64,000 nucleotides of DNA from Desmodus rotundus (Eukaryota > Chordata > Mammalia > Chiroptera > Phyllostomidae). Every line of letters begins with the position of its first letter. Position 1 is the first letter of the stretch. Position numbers and translations under genes: made by a program. Under the pieces are notes generated by a model. That model was not told the origin of the DNA and searched no databases. It saw nothing but the letters and a program-made list of their open reading frames with translations. Positions 39,146 through 52,289 of this stretch are shown piece by piece. Location: NCBI RefSeq assembly GCF_022682495.2, contig NC_071397.1, positions 26,179,427-26,243,426 on the forward strand, read 5' to 3'.

Positions 39146-42100
39146 TCAACCCTTTGAACAAGGATTGGTCATTAGATCTTTAACGAAGTCTACTTAGTTG
39201 CCCATAAGGATTGAACTCCTGAAGAAGAGACAGTCAAAACTTAACAGCTTCAAACTAGTACACCATCTCCTAAATTTCCATGCTATTGTATACAATCTAT
39301 ATTAGATATATTCCTTTCTATTGACTCTAGGATTAAGATTGATTGACACTCTTAAGAAGCAAAGCACTCTGCCAAGGCAGCAAATTAATATCCATATTTA
39401 ATAATTTACAGTTAATAGTTAGCACTTCTATTCTTTTAACAAGGAGGTTCAGATATCTTAAAAAATCCTTCAGCTATAAGGTTTACAAAGTGTTAGATGA
39501 TTTTTCTAAACCTATGGATAATTTTGTAAGAGAAAGGAAAATTCTCAGAGGCCAAAAACAAATCTGAGTCATAAATCCAGAAAGGTTAAGCAAATTCCAA
39601 ACCTGGAGTTTGCTCTCAGGGAAAAAACTGTGTTTTAATTAGTGGAGAGAATACTAGAGGCAAAGACAAGGGCCCTTGAAAGTGGGGAAGAAACTCCAGC
39701 AAACCCTGCGGCAAAATGGATCCCCCAAATTCTCTACCTCTTTTCTAAAGAATGAAGTAATAAGATTCTATGCCACAAAGTAAAATGGAGAGAAAAAATA
39801 TCCCTTGAAAATTCATAATCATAATCAAGCCCGCAAATACACATCAAACTTTCTGAATAAATTAATTAATTTTGATATAGTTCATGGGCATTTAATTTAT
39901 GAGAAACTACCAAAATAACTAAAAGCACTGAAAATACCATTTAATACTGATGTATGTGCCACATTTTTATGCAGCAAAATAAATATTTAAAAATAAACCA
40001 AATCAATCTAAATGTTTATCAATTATTTTGCTGACTGGCTGGATAAATTATAAAACAAAATTAAATATTAAAAGGGTATGTGATGTTGTGTTGCTCTATA
40101 AGTGCTGAGATTGAAGTTCTCCCTTTTTAGGCAAAAAACAAAAAAGAAAAAGTAATCTAGAAAGATTAAAAGGAACAATCTCATGGTTCCCAAATTTGAC
40201 TGAATTGAACATCCGGACAGTTTTATTAGACTGTTGGCAAAATTTCTGGAAAATAGAAATAACCACTTGACATATCTAAGCTAAATGGGACAATGGACAG
40301 TCTCAAAATAAATGTTCATGGCCACACATGGTCTAAAAGCAAAACAGGATTGAATAAGACAAGGAAATAGGGATAATAGATAATAGGTGCTAAGTTTTAT
40401 AGACTGATGACTAGGGATAAGCTACATGTCCTGTAATACCTTAATGTAACATGTGACATGAGCATAATGTGAGAAAAGGATAAAGTCCAGCTGTTGGAGA
40501 GATTCCAAAAATCATTAATGTTAATCTTGAAATAAGAAAGTATGTAATTATACATATACATGCATGTGTATATTACATATATACTTACATATATATGCAC
40601 ATATAAATTAAAGTTTGTAGTAATAATTCATATATTATAACCATTGATTTATTATAGAAATAAAATACATATATCTAATTCCCATTTTAAGTTGTGGATG
40701 ATTTCTATACAATACCTGACTATGTACATAACTAAAAATATATCTTTAATATCTTGCTAGAGTAAAAAAAAGCTAGACTCAGAGTAATGTTTATAATTTG
40801 TTTACATACAGCAAGTATTTGTTTGGATTTTCTTCAAGACAAACTTGGAGACAAAAAATTGAACACCGGTAGATTACCTGAGAGGCCATCCTTGGAAACA
40901 CGGAGATGTAGGGAAAGTGAGACAGAGCAGAGAAAGTCAGTAAATGGTGTGCAATGTTAAAGATTCTGTTATAGGTAAGGACAGCTGGGCCTCGGGCCTG
41001 TGGGAGACCCTCTGAAATCTTCTGAAGCGTGCCTCGGAAGATCCCACTGGAGGCCCGACAGAGAGGAGAGGTATTTATCTATGGACTCTTCCCCAATGTG
41101 TGAGAACACTCCTCCTTCCTGCCCAGTAATTTCCAACACGGCTTGGTTACACAAACATTCATGTTGATAACACAAGACCGTAGGTCAGAAAGAAAAAGGA
41201 CACAGGACATAAGGAGCCGAGGTGAGAAGTTGTCAGTGTGATGGACTAAGCATAAGACAGCAACTGTCTCCTGTGAATGCTGATCCCATGGACTATGGGC
41301 GTCAAGAGGAAAGATGGAATGAAAATACCCGCATGTGTAATTGGGTTCAAAGTTGTTTCCTTAAGCATGGAGACCTATGCCGAAGGATACATTTAATTTT
41401 TCTCTATCTTGTCAGTTGGGGAAGAGGTTAGAGACTGGCTAATATACAGAGGTTGTATTAGCAGAGATAGGTTATACAGAGAGTGGTTAGTGAATGGCTA
41501 GTGTAATAGCCATTCATTTTAGGAAAATATTTTTACTACTTTAGTAGTCCACCAATTAAATAAATTTAGTAGTATTTTCAGGTTTCTGGAATTCAGTGAA
41601 TTAATTAGGCAACACCATTGCATACAAATTAGAGGAGCTATAATAAAGCAATTCAATGAAGAATTCTTTGGCAGATGATTTCATTACAATGTGATGAATA
41701 ACCAAAATCTTATTTAAATTTTTGAAAGATTTTTCTGGTTACCTAATCTATGCACATGTATTCAGCTGTTAAAGTAATATTGTTTAAAATGTGTTCATCT
41801 TTGTGACTGGCTCAAATGGAGAAAAGAAGCAATCCAGAGGATAGGATCGAGTAGTTATTATCATTTACCCTCAAAACCAAAAGCTGAGCTTTGCCACACA
41901 CAAGACTTTGTATATGAGGGAGAATCAACAAAAATGCCTTGGATAAGTGAGGCCTACAGTGATTAATATATATGCTTGACTAAATAAATGAATGAAATTA
42001 TTCTGTCAATCAATTTTACAGATGCCAGAATCAGGAAATCTGGAAATAACTGAGTTTCATAATAAACTCCCATATGTGTAAACTATTATTTTTAACAATG

Positions 42101-42350
42101 AAAATTTATACTATTAGCATAAGGCAAATCTGTATCACACCAAACTCTCAGCGGTCTAGCACATGGTTTTTGTCTGGCTCATGTAAAAAATCAATGAAAA
42201 TCAGGCATTCCTTCTGTCACATTTCTGCATCCTATGACTTAAGGATTCAGAATTTTGCCTTCCATGGTGTTGCTTCACCATTATGAAATCCTTTGTTTTC
42301 AGCCAGGTGGAAAGAGGAGAAAGACAACATGGAAGATAGCCCAGGTGTAT
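39146..42350. other. Gene-free interval
   Basis: Mostly AT-rich with no exon or RNA gene. 40820-41430 is less AT-rich (CGGGCCTGTGGGAGACCCTC, GAGCCGAGGTGAGAAGTTG). It could be an old LTR, but I do not recognise it. A short TA/CA run is near 40550-40600. Confidence 0.4.

Positions 42351-42351
<1 letters not shown>

Positions 42352-42393
<42 letters not shown>
42352..42393 (+). repeat. (TATC)n microsatellite
   Basis: About ten tandem TATC units without interruption. The Leu-Ser-Ile-Tyr repeats in the frame across it come from the microsatellite. Confidence 0.97.
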
Positions 42394-42444
42394 GGCTATG
42401 CCTGAAAGTGAATTTATCAGTTTGGCAAACGTATCATTAGCCAG

Positions 42445-43225
42445 TATCTTATTACATAGTCCCAATCAAGTGTAAAAGAGGTTTAGCATTGTGACCAAAG
42501 CAAGAGGAATCAGATTGGTGAGCATCTAGCTAGTCTTCATCGTAGCTACTGCACTTCCTCTACCACCATCCCAACATCAAAAATATGAAGCTATTTACTG
42601 CAGATACTATACTAGCTATATGTGAGTTTTTTAAAGGTTTTATTTATTTCTAGAGAGAGGGGGAGGGAGGGAGGAAGAAGGGGAGAGAAACATCACTATG
42701 TGGTTGCCTTTCATACACTCCCTACTGGGGACCTGGCCTGCCAGTGACCCTTTGGTTCACAGGCTGGCACTCAGTCCACTGAGCCTCACCAGCCAGGGCA
42801 GCTATATGTGTTTTAAATGTGAATCAGAATATAGCATTATTCTTGAATGTAGCCATATGATTCTATTCTGGATCCTGTCAAGGTATTGATAAATTTAATT
42901 ATGTATGTGGTGATATAGATGGTACAGAGTAGATATATATGAAGAACACGTTTCTCACAGAGAGGAAATCTGCATATATATTTATAGTGAGGTCATAGAA
43001 CCTCAGTGTGTTTTTAAAAATCAGAGTCATCTGGTAGATTTAGGTATAAGTTTTTCTAAAGAAAGGAGAATATGGGCTGGATGACCTTTAGTAATCTCTA
43101 CCAGCTATATGTCTGTGACATTTCCATTAGCTTTCTAAATTATATCCTAAGAACATTATATTTTATATGCTTTACAGCATTTGTAAAGTATGTCCAGAAG
43201 CTTTCCTACCATTTCCGAGATCATT
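42445..43225 (-). repeat. Inverted duplicated segment, copy B
   Basis: The complement matches copy A at 32165-33125 outside the SINE. This copy lacks the L1 of copy A: its site reads straight across as CACCAATCTGATTCCTC in complement. Copy A lacks the SINE found here. The match stops near 43225, where old L1 sequence begins, and near 42445. Confidence 0.75.
42625..42799 (-). mobile_element. Ves-type SINE, antisense
   Basis: CCTACTGGGGACCTGG, ACCCTTTGGTTCACAGG and CACCAGCCAGGGC in complement, with a TTTTATTTATTTC tail. TSD AGCTATATGTG at 42614-42624 and 42800-42810 is perfect. It is slightly short in the middle. Confidence 0.9.
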
Positions 43226-45050
43226 GTAGATTTATAATCACACTGTTATAAGAAACAACACAGAGAGATCCCAAGTATGCTTTAACCACTTTCCACCAAT
43301 GGTGATACTCACCACAGCACAGTGTAATATCACAGCCAGAATGTTGCCATTAATACAGAAAACAGAAACAGAAAATTTCTGTCACCACAAAATCCCTCCT
43401 GTTGCACTTTAATAGTCACAATTATGTTCCTGCTGTCCCACCTGGTTCTTACCCCCTGGCAGAAGTTAATCCATTCTTCAGTTCTATAATTATGTTATTT
43501 CAAGAATGATGTATAAATAAAATCACACCATATATAAACTTTTGTGATTATCTTTTTCACTCAACCTAAATCGATGGAGATTAATCCAGGTTGTTGGCTA
43601 TATCAATGGTGCTTTTCTTTTTGTTGCTGAGTAGCATTCCCTGGTATGGATATACCACAGTTTTTTCAACCATTCACCCACTGCAGGTTCATCCACTGAA
43701 GGACATCTAAGGTATTTACCAATTTTGGCTGTTAGAAATAAAGCTGCTATATACATTTATGTTACAGGTGAGTCTGTGTGTATTTTTATTCTTTGTGATA
43801 TTTCTACAACAGTGCAATTGCCTAGTTTCACATTTAGTGTTTTAATAAACTGACAAACTTTTCCAGAATGGCAATACATACACACAGCAATGTCTGAATG
43901 ACCCAGTTTCTCTACATTTACTCCAATATTTGGTGCTTTCGCTGTTTTTCACTTCAGCCATTCTAATAGGTATATAGTGATATCTTACGTAATTTTAATT
44001 TTAATTTTCCAACTGACTAATGGTGTTGAGCATCCTTTTATGTGCTCTTTGCCATCAGTCTGTCCTTTTTGCTGAAATGTATCTTTATGTTTCTGCCTAT
44101 TTTCTAGTTGCATTCTTAGTTTTTTTCCTGTTCTTTATATAGTCATTTAGTCTAATGTAGATTTGCAAATATTTTCTCCTAGTCCATAGTTTGTCTTTTT
44201 CTCCTATTAATTAGCACCTTCGCAAAGCAAAAATTTTTTGTTAGCAATTAAAATTTTGAAAAAGTTCAATTTATCAGTCTTGGGGTTCTGCTATTGGTAG
44301 CAAGGCTAAGAACTATTCACTTAGATTTAGATATCAAAGATTTACTGTAGTATTTTTTCTAAAAGTTTTATGATTTTACATTTAAAACAAATCATCAACC
44401 ATTTTGAATTAATTTTTGTGTGGGTATTGAATTTTGTCAAATGTATTTTATATGTAAGTTGACATAATTGTATGATTTTTCTCCTTGAATATGTTAATAG
44501 TGTACATTGCACTTATTAATTTGTAAATAAAAACCACACTTTATTCCTAAAAGTAAACTTGGTCATGATACATAATTATTTAATGTATTTCTAAATTTTA
44601 TTTGCTTATATTTTGTCAAAAGCTTTTGCATTTATATTTGTAAAGAATGCTGGTTTGTTCTGTCCTTTGTTCAAGGTTACTTTGTCTGGTTTTGGTGTCA
44701 GAAAACACTCTCTTTATAAATGAATTGGGAGTGTTACCTCCCCTTCTGTTTTCCAGAAAAACTCGTGTAAAATTCCTTCTTAAATATTAGTACAGTCTCC
44801 AGTAAAATATCTGAGCTTGGAAATTTTGGGGAGGAGTCTTTGAATTTGAAATTTAAATCATAGAGAGTGCTACATGCAGTATGTGAAGATGTCAGTGTCT
44901 CTGCATCCTGAGGATATTTATCACATCCTTCTTTTATTCTTTTCCATTATTTTCACTTCATAGAGAAAAAATAGTTTTGTTAACATGACTTTGATTTTTA
45001 ATGAGCTTGGATATTTTATATGTCAGTGTTTTTTATTATTTTCTGCCAGT
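43226..45050 (-). mobile_element. Ancient L1M, antisense: 3'UTR and part of ORF2
   Basis: The text complements an old L1: TTCACTCAACCTAAATCGAT, TGCTGAGTAGCATTCCCTGG, GAAATAAAGCTGCTATATAC, AGTGATATCTTACG, TGCAAATATTTTCTCCTAGTC, and then reverse-transcriptase text near 44600-44780. It is heavily diverged and noncoding. Confidence 0.75.
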
Positions 45051-45394
45051 TTTATATTAATTTTCTTTATTCATTTTATTAAATTTTAAATATTACCTAA
45101 TTTATTTATATATACCAAAATTATAATAGTTTGTTTTAGCTATATAAAATATTCATTTTTTCATGACTTTTAATTTATATTACATTTTTCTGGCATAAAG
45201 GGATGCATTTTTTATTATTTTAGTTAAATTTATTCTACTTTATTTTACTAAAATTTTTTAAAGTATTCTACTTTATTCTACTAAAATTTTCCTTTTTGTT
45301 TAAAAAGAGTACAAATCACTGATATGTAAATAATATGGGCATACCTCAAAAACATTATGCTTTCTTGAAGAAAGCAGGCACAAAAGAGTACAAA

Positions 45395-45655
45395 GCATCT
45401 ATTTATGTTGTAGTCAAAAAAGACAAAACTAATCCACAGTGACAGAGGCAGATCATTGAATACGTGGATCTGGCAGTAGGGGGGAGATTGAAGGAAAATG
45501 TCATGAGGGATATCTGAAGGGTGATAGAAATGTTTTGTATATTGGTTACAGTGCTGGTTACAAAGATATGTAGTTTTGACAAAACTTAACCATCTGTTTG
45601 CATTTTGTTGCGTGTTAAATATATCTCAATCAAATTAATTTTAAAAGGTAAAAAA
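45395..45655 (+). mobile_element. Ancient L1M 3'UTR end
   Basis: Sense-strand remnants of an old L1 3' end: ACAGAGGCAGATCATTGAAT, GGGTGATAGAAATGTTTTGT, TGACAAAACTTAACCATCTG and a closing ATATCTCAATCAA with an A-run. Confidence 0.55.
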
Positions 45656-48070
45656 AAACACACTCTTAAGCAGCTAAAAGTCCTGTAAAAAAACCCCTCA
45701 TTCTATTTATAAATGTGATTTCATTCTTTAATCCATGGAGTTTTATTTGAATGAAGGTTCGGGCTTAAAATATCATTTTTGTTTTTCTCCTAATAGTTCA
45801 ATTTCTACTCAATACTTATTGAATAATCAATGATCTATTATGAGATTATTTTTTAATATGTAGGTGTTTATAAGTTATATTGATCTATATCAAATTGAAC
45901 TCTAAATGTCTACAGATTCTCTGACAATGGGAAAATTTAGTGTACAAAAGAGATTATTTCGGGGGGCTGCTGTTGTGGGTATATCTTTCTTCAGATTCTT
46001 AAGCAACTTCAGGATATACAAAACATTAATAGTTACTATCTGTAGTTGGTATAATAATCATTGATAGGTATGATGATTTTTTAATAGTATTTAATGCGCT
46101 TTTGACACTTGCTTATCTGTGGAATTTTTGTCATAATAGCCACTGTGTCCATACATATACTTCATACAGATATTAATGAAAATCCACATATTATTTGAAA
46201 ATATATCTTCCAGCAAAATGTAGAATAAGAATATAAACAGAAACTGATATAATGTAAATATATTTTTATCACAGAATATTCTGAATCCATATGGATATTA
46301 AAATTAATAGCTTACTTCCATTCTGCAGATTAATCAACAAAAGGTGTCTTTTGAAAGTACAAACAATGGTGAAGTTGATTTCATAGAGGTTTCCTCCTAT
46401 AAATCATTCTACCAGGGGGAATATCTTTTTATAAGCAGAACTCGGTGTTTTAGAAAACTCTCAGCCACAATCATCATTTTAGAATAAAATTGTGTTCCTC
46501 ATAAATGTGAGTCATTTTAGGAAGACAACTAAGTTAGGCCTTCCATTAAATATTTATAAATAATTTTAATAAATAAGTGTATATGAATATATATTCAATT
46601 TTCTTTTACAGAAGTTGTTTTATATACCTGATATTTTTACTTGAAATCCCTTATATATTTTTCCCACATATAAGATATGTAGAAATACTTCTACAAATAA
46701 CTCTATATAAATTTTAAGAGTCTTTCACACATCTTTTTGATGAAAAGTAAAGTGATATTTTCAAGTCCTAAGGTGTCAATGAGGAAAGCTTGGTGATTTG
46801 ATCTCTGAAATGTTTTATACTAGGGGAGCAGTTTTCTTCCTTCTGTACTCTTCTCCCTCCACTCACCATTTTAACTATCAATAAATATGATGAAGAATAG
46901 TTGGTCCATGAATCACTCAGCCTGGAACAGATTATGTGAGAATCTGCTTAATGGTTTTATGTCTGGTGCTACATGTGAAACTTCTGGTAATGACTAGAGA
47001 GGTATCTAGGGACTAATTCAACAAATACATTCAGGTTCTTCAAGTCCAAGAGTTTCTTATGCCAAACTGACAAAATAATACATGTAGAGTCTGAGATTTA
47101 TTTTAATATTTGGAATTATGTGTTTTTCTTCAATACAGCACTTTAAAGAATATGAACAACTTTCCATATGGTTATGTGGTATAAAGTTTTCAGTCCTTTC
47201 CTGTTAAGGTCAGCAGTAAGTTACAGTGAAAGTGCACTGAGCTGGAAGGTGGAGGGAGCCCCTGGGCTTTAATCCTTCTGCCATTTGCATCAGCGTGTAC
47301 TGTTGACATCCGTGGTGAAAAGTGGCTCCGTGCTAACCTCTCTGCATTGGCAGTGAGGCAGTCGGGCACTGAACCCCACACATGCTTTAGGATCAAAAAG
47401 CATGACTTTGATGTCAAGATGCAGCACTAGATTGGGATCTTAGTTCTCAAAAATTCAGCTTTTTATCTACAAAAGTGAAAGTAAAACTCGGTCCCTTTCT
47501 CAGAAAAATGTGTGTCATATAATGAGTTCAATAATGTTATGCTGGAGTGCTGTTTTTAAATTTTATTTTCATCTTTAAAGAACTTTGAGGAATTAATCAA
47601 TGTAACTATATTATTGTTTCCTCAGTGAAATACCATTCCTAAAGAGGCAATTCTTTTTCATTCCAAGGGGAAAAGCTTTATTTTTTTTTTTAATTGAGTG
47701 TAATATGGGATTTGGAATTATCCTGCTAACACCACCTTTCATACTAACTAATTCTAGTGTGAAAAATAAGGCATATTTGAATAAAATCTGATCTATTTTA
47801 TGTAAAGTTCATAGTAAGTCTTTGTTAATATGCGCACTTGAAGACACCAGACCTTATAAGTGAGAAAAGTAATTGTGATTTAATAATATTTTCTACATTT
47901 AATGGCATTAGAGAAAATCATTAGAACCTAACTAAAGTTTCTAAAAATAGAGTACCACATACTTTGTCTCTTGTAAACCATCAAAGCACTAACAACTGGT
48001 CATGAAATATTTCATTACACTTTAGAGTCTTTATAAAATTCTAATTTGGTTTGAATGTTTTTCCTTTTTA
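45656..48070. other. Gene-free AT-rich interval
   Basis: No gene is recognised. A stretch at about 47218-47440 with GCTTTAATCCTTCTGCCATT and GCTAACCTCTCTGCATTGG may be a very old MIR-like SINE, but the match is weak. Confidence 0.4.
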
Positions 48071-48074
48071 TGCA

Positions 48075-48235
48075 TTTTCAAAATATTTTATTGTTTATGC
48101 TATTACAGTTGTTCCAATTTCCCCTCTTTGCCCCCCTCCACCCTGTCCACCACTCCACTCCCATAGTCAAACCGCATTCCGTTCATTGTCCGTGTTCATG
48201 GGTTGTTCACATATGTTCTTTGACTAATCCCTTAG
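48075..48235 (-). mobile_element. L1/HAL1 3' end, antisense
   Basis: TTTATTGTTTATGCTATTAC, AGTTGTTCCAATTTCCCCTC and GTTCATGGGTTGTTCACATA are the complement of the shared L1/HAL1 tail. It is 5' truncated. Confidence 0.7.
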
Positions 48236-49629
48236 TATTTTTGTGTTAATAAATTTGTTTTTATATAATTTCCCTCTAAAAGATACTAGTCTAATTTTTA
48301 GTATATAATATGTAGGAGTTTCTGTTAGTTTTTCAGAATATACTATATGCATGGACTTTTTGAGAAATGATCATCACATATTTAGATTTTTACAGCCAAA
48401 ACTCATTCTCGTATTTTATCTTTAACCATTCTTGTATTTTATCTTTAAGATTTTGTTCGTTCATATTTTGGTACTTTAGTTTGATAGCTAATATCATCAT
48501 TTTAACTCCTAAAACAATATTAACTACCACAGCATTGGAAATAAAACAAGTGTTCAATGAATATTTATTGAATAAATAATTAAGCAAATGATAAAATAAG
48601 TAGATGGGTGAATAAATCTTCTTTAGAGCTGACAAAGAAAAAATAGTTCCACTATCTGTCAACATAAAATTTAAACCACTGGATAAAATTGAAAACATTT
48701 CTTTTCCCTGTTTTTTAACCAGAGTGAAATAGCTGAATGTTAAGGTTCTTTCTCGCTCTGCCTGTCCATACTACTAAGAAAGATAAATGGAAATAGTACT
48801 TTTCTCCTTTGCCTTTCTCCTACTTCTGACCACAAAAACTGTCACAGTGATCTATTAATATTGTGGATTTCTTTCTTCAGTCTAAGTGACAAGATTGCTA
48901 TTTTTGAAATAAGTTCTATCTTTTTGTAACAGGCACAATGAATGATTAAGGGTTTCAGCACTACAAATTACTAAACCTTTCTCTAACAATATAGGCAATC
49001 TTTAAGTTGACTTATTGCGATAAAGAGTAGAAATTTCACCTCATCTGTCTACTCAAAATGCACAGAGTGTAATATGAAGGGTCATAATGAAAGACAGGGG
49101 TTACTATTTTTCTATTTCAGTGGAAATTTCTTTTATGGGACAGACAAGTGCATCATCTCAAGTCCAACTGGTAAGAAGGAAGAAGATGAATCCAGCAAAG
49201 GGACTACAATCCCTTCATCTTGTTTTATAGGAAACTTCTAAATATTTTTTTTTCTATTTTTCTTTTGCTTTGTTTTATGTTTCACAGCTGAGGTTAAATA
49301 AAAAATCACTGTCTTACTAACATGTTAATTCTTCTCTTAATTAAACATTTGCTTTTTTTTTCAGAAAAAGTAACATCTTAATCATATGATATGGTGGTGA
49401 TAGGGTAACTGTATTTTAAAACAGATAATTTAAAACTTATTTTATCAACAATATTATTACTTATGTTCAAACTCAAGTAAAAATGTCAAATTGTGTCATG
49501 GGTACAAGTTATACAATGGACATTAATTTGGATTTGTTACACACAACTTCATAATCCTTATTTTTTCTATGTAGATTTATGTACACTCATACCTTATATA
49601 AAACGCCATCCTGAAAAGATGAGTCTAAT
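48236..49629. other. Gene-free interval
   Basis: AT-rich, nothing firm. TTCAATGAATATTTATTGAATAAA near 48555 resembles the end of an old MIR/L2 element. Confidence 0.4.
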
Positions 49630-49646
49630 AAGAAGATGAAATATTT
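49630..49646. repeat. Left TSD of HAL1
   Basis: AAGAAGATGAAATATTT, against AAGAGCATGAAAGATTT at 51538-51554 after the tail (14 of 17). Confidence 0.65.
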
Positions 49647-51537
49647 GGGGACTTCTGGCCAAGATGTGGCCATAGGTAAATACACTGTGCCTCCTCACAC
49701 AACCAAATAAGGACAACGACAAATTTAAAAACAAAAAACAACCAAAACTGTCAGAAAATCGAACTGTATGGAAGTCTGACAACAAAGGAGTTAAGGAAGA
49801 AACATTCATCCAGACCAGTAGACGGGGCAGAGACAGGCAGCCGGGCAGGAGAGGACTTGCAGTAAGGTGGTGGCTGGAAGACTGGGTGGTCCCACATTTG
49901 CATGCAGATAAACTGGGAGGAACAACTGGGGAGCAAGATAGACCAGGCAAACCAGGGACAGGGAAATAATGCCTCAAAACCTATGGCTGTAAAAACCTGT
50001 GGGAATCGCAGTGGCTGGAGAAACTCCCAGCCTCACAGGAGAGTTTATTGGAGAGACCCACAGGGTCCTAGAACATACACAAGCCATCCCACCAGGGAAT
50101 CAGCACCAGAAGGGCCCAATTTGCTTATGGGTAGAGGGAAGTGACTGAAAGGTAGCTGAGAGCTAAGCAAGCAGCATTGTTCCCTATCAGACTCCTCCCT
50201 CACATGCAACACCACAACATGGTGACATGGGTTGCCTCTCCTTGGTGAATACCTACGGCTCCACCCCTTACAATGTAAAAGGCATGCTGAGACAAAAAGT
50301 ATGGTCCAAATAACAGAACAGATCAAAGCTCCAGAAAAAAAAAAATACAATGAAGTGATGAACAGATAGCCAACCTACCAGATGCAAAGTTCAAAACACT
50401 GGCAATCAGGATGCTCACAGAAATGGTTGAGTATGGTCACAAAATAGAGGAAAATGTGAAGGCCATGAAAAGTGAAATAAAGAAAAATATACAGGGAACT
50501 AATAGCGATGGGGAGGAAACCAGGACTCAAATCAACAGTTTGGACCAGAAGGAAGAAATTAACATTCAACCAGAACTGAATGAAGAAACAAGAATTCAGA
50601 AAAATTAGGAGAGACTTAGGAACCTTGGGGACAACTTTAACATCCAAATCATAAGGATGCCAGAAGGAAAAGAGGAAGAGCAAGAATCGAAAACTTATTT
50701 CAAAAAATAATGAAGGAGAACTCCCCCAATCTGGTGAAGGAAATAGATTTCCAGGAAGTCCAAGAAGCTGAGAGAGTCCCAAAGAAGTTGGACCCAAAGA
50801 AGCACACACCAAGGCACATGATCGTTACATTACCCAAGATTAATGATAAGGAGAGAATCTTAAAAGCAGCAAGAGAAAACCAGACAGTTATCTACAAAGG
50901 AGTTTCCATAAGACTGTCAGCTGATTTCTCAAAAGAAATCTTACAGGCAATATGGAACTAGAAAGAAGTATTCGAAGTCATGAAAGACAAGGACCTACAT
51001 CCAAGATTACTCTATCCACAAAGCTATCATTTAGAATGGAAAGACAGATAAAGTGCTTCCCAGATAAGGTCAAGTTAAAGGAGTTCATCATCACCAAGCC
51101 CTTATTATATGAAATTGTAAAGGGACTTATCTAAGAAAAAGAAGGTGATCAAACCTATGAACAGTAAAATGACAACAAACTTACAACTATCGACAACTGA
51201 ACCTAAAAACAAAAACTAACTCAGCAAGCAACTAGAAAAGGAACAGAATCACAGAAATGGGGATCACATGGAGAGTTATCAGTGGGAAGGGGTTGGAGGG
51301 AGAATGGGTGAAAAGGTACAAGGAATAAGAAGTATAAATGGTAGGTACAAAATAGACAGGGGGAGGTTAAGAATAGTATAGGAAATGTAGAAGCCAAAGA
51401 ACTTATATATATGACCCATGGACATGAACTAAGGGGGAGGAATGTGAGTGGGTAGGTGCAGGGCAGAGGGGAATAAACAGGGGTAAAAATGGGACAACTG
51501 TAATAGCATAATCAATAAAATATATATATATTTTAAA
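49647..51537 (+). mobile_element. HAL1 (half-LINE), almost complete, ORF1 decayed
   Basis: HAL1s keep an L1-type ORF1 but no reverse-transcriptase ORF2 and depend on L1. The copy starts GGGGACTTCTGGCCAAGATG, with a 5'UTR to about 50330. An ORF1-like region at 50340-50970 holds a Glu/Lys-rich coiled-coil part (50411-50605), then the RNA-binding part (N-I-Q-I-I-R-M-P-E-G, K-H-T-P-R-H, R-I-L-K-A-A-R-E-N, R-L-S-A-D-F-S). Stops and a frameshift near 50605 and 50700 break it. The 3' part leads to the GGGACAACTGTAATAGCATAATC tail and AATAAAATATATA. No endonuclease or reverse transcriptase follows. Frames on the minus strand are shadows. Confidence 0.8.
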
Positions 51538-51554
51538 AAGAGCATGAAAGATTT

Positions 51555-52195
51555 ATATAACCAATTTGGTTTTTTAACTAAGATTTTTAATCTTGTATCA
51601 CTAAAATGTGATAAAATATTTAACATAGTATAAAAATGTACAAAGTTCTTTAAAATAATTTTTAACAATATAATTATTTTTTCCAAATAAAATGTTGCCT
51701 AGATACTTGATATTAAAACAAATAAAGTTGGGTTACTATGGTTGAAGTAGGAAGTGGGAGGGTTGAGTGTGACCTAGCTTCATCTGTTAGTCCTCATTTA
51801 CCTCTTGGATATTTAAATCAAGAGACCTCTGAAAAAAAGTTAAAAATCATTAGAAAAAATATTTAAAATATTATATGTAAATTGTTGCTCCAAAATAACA
51901 TCTCTAAACTTGTCTATCAGATATGTGATAACTCCATGTAGTAACTCAAATGAGTGTTCATTGTCAGAGCCCCTGCTAGATAATTTATAGTTTAAATTTC
52001 CAAGAAAATTAATCAAATCAATCTTTAGTTCTACTACCTTGAATTTGGTCTAACCTATGATTTGCTTAACCAACAGAATGCAGGAGAAGTGATGCGATGA
52101 GACTTGGAAAATTAGGCCTTAAGAAATTTGGAATTTCTATACTAACACTCTTTGATTATTTTATATCGCTGTAGCCACAGCAACATGAAGAGTTT
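51555..52195. other. Gene-free interval
   Basis: AT-rich, nothing recognised. Confidence 0.45.
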
Positions 52196-52218
52196 AGAAT
52201 GAATGAATGAATGAGAGA

Positions 52219-52286
<68 letters not shown>
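52196..52286 (+). repeat. (GAAT)n then (GA)n compound microsatellite
   Basis: About four GAAT units are followed by roughly 36 GA dinucleotides with one C interruption near 52231. Arg-Glu and Leu-Ser frames on both strands are products of this repeat. Confidence 0.95.

Positions 52287-52289
<3 letters not shown>

Noticed and set aside
42352..42393. CRISPR-like tandem repeat
   Set aside because: A 4 bp microsatellite without spacers, in a mammalian genome.
49594..50812. Several minus-strand frames of 101-145 codons
   Set aside because: Shadows of the HAL1 element on the other strand.
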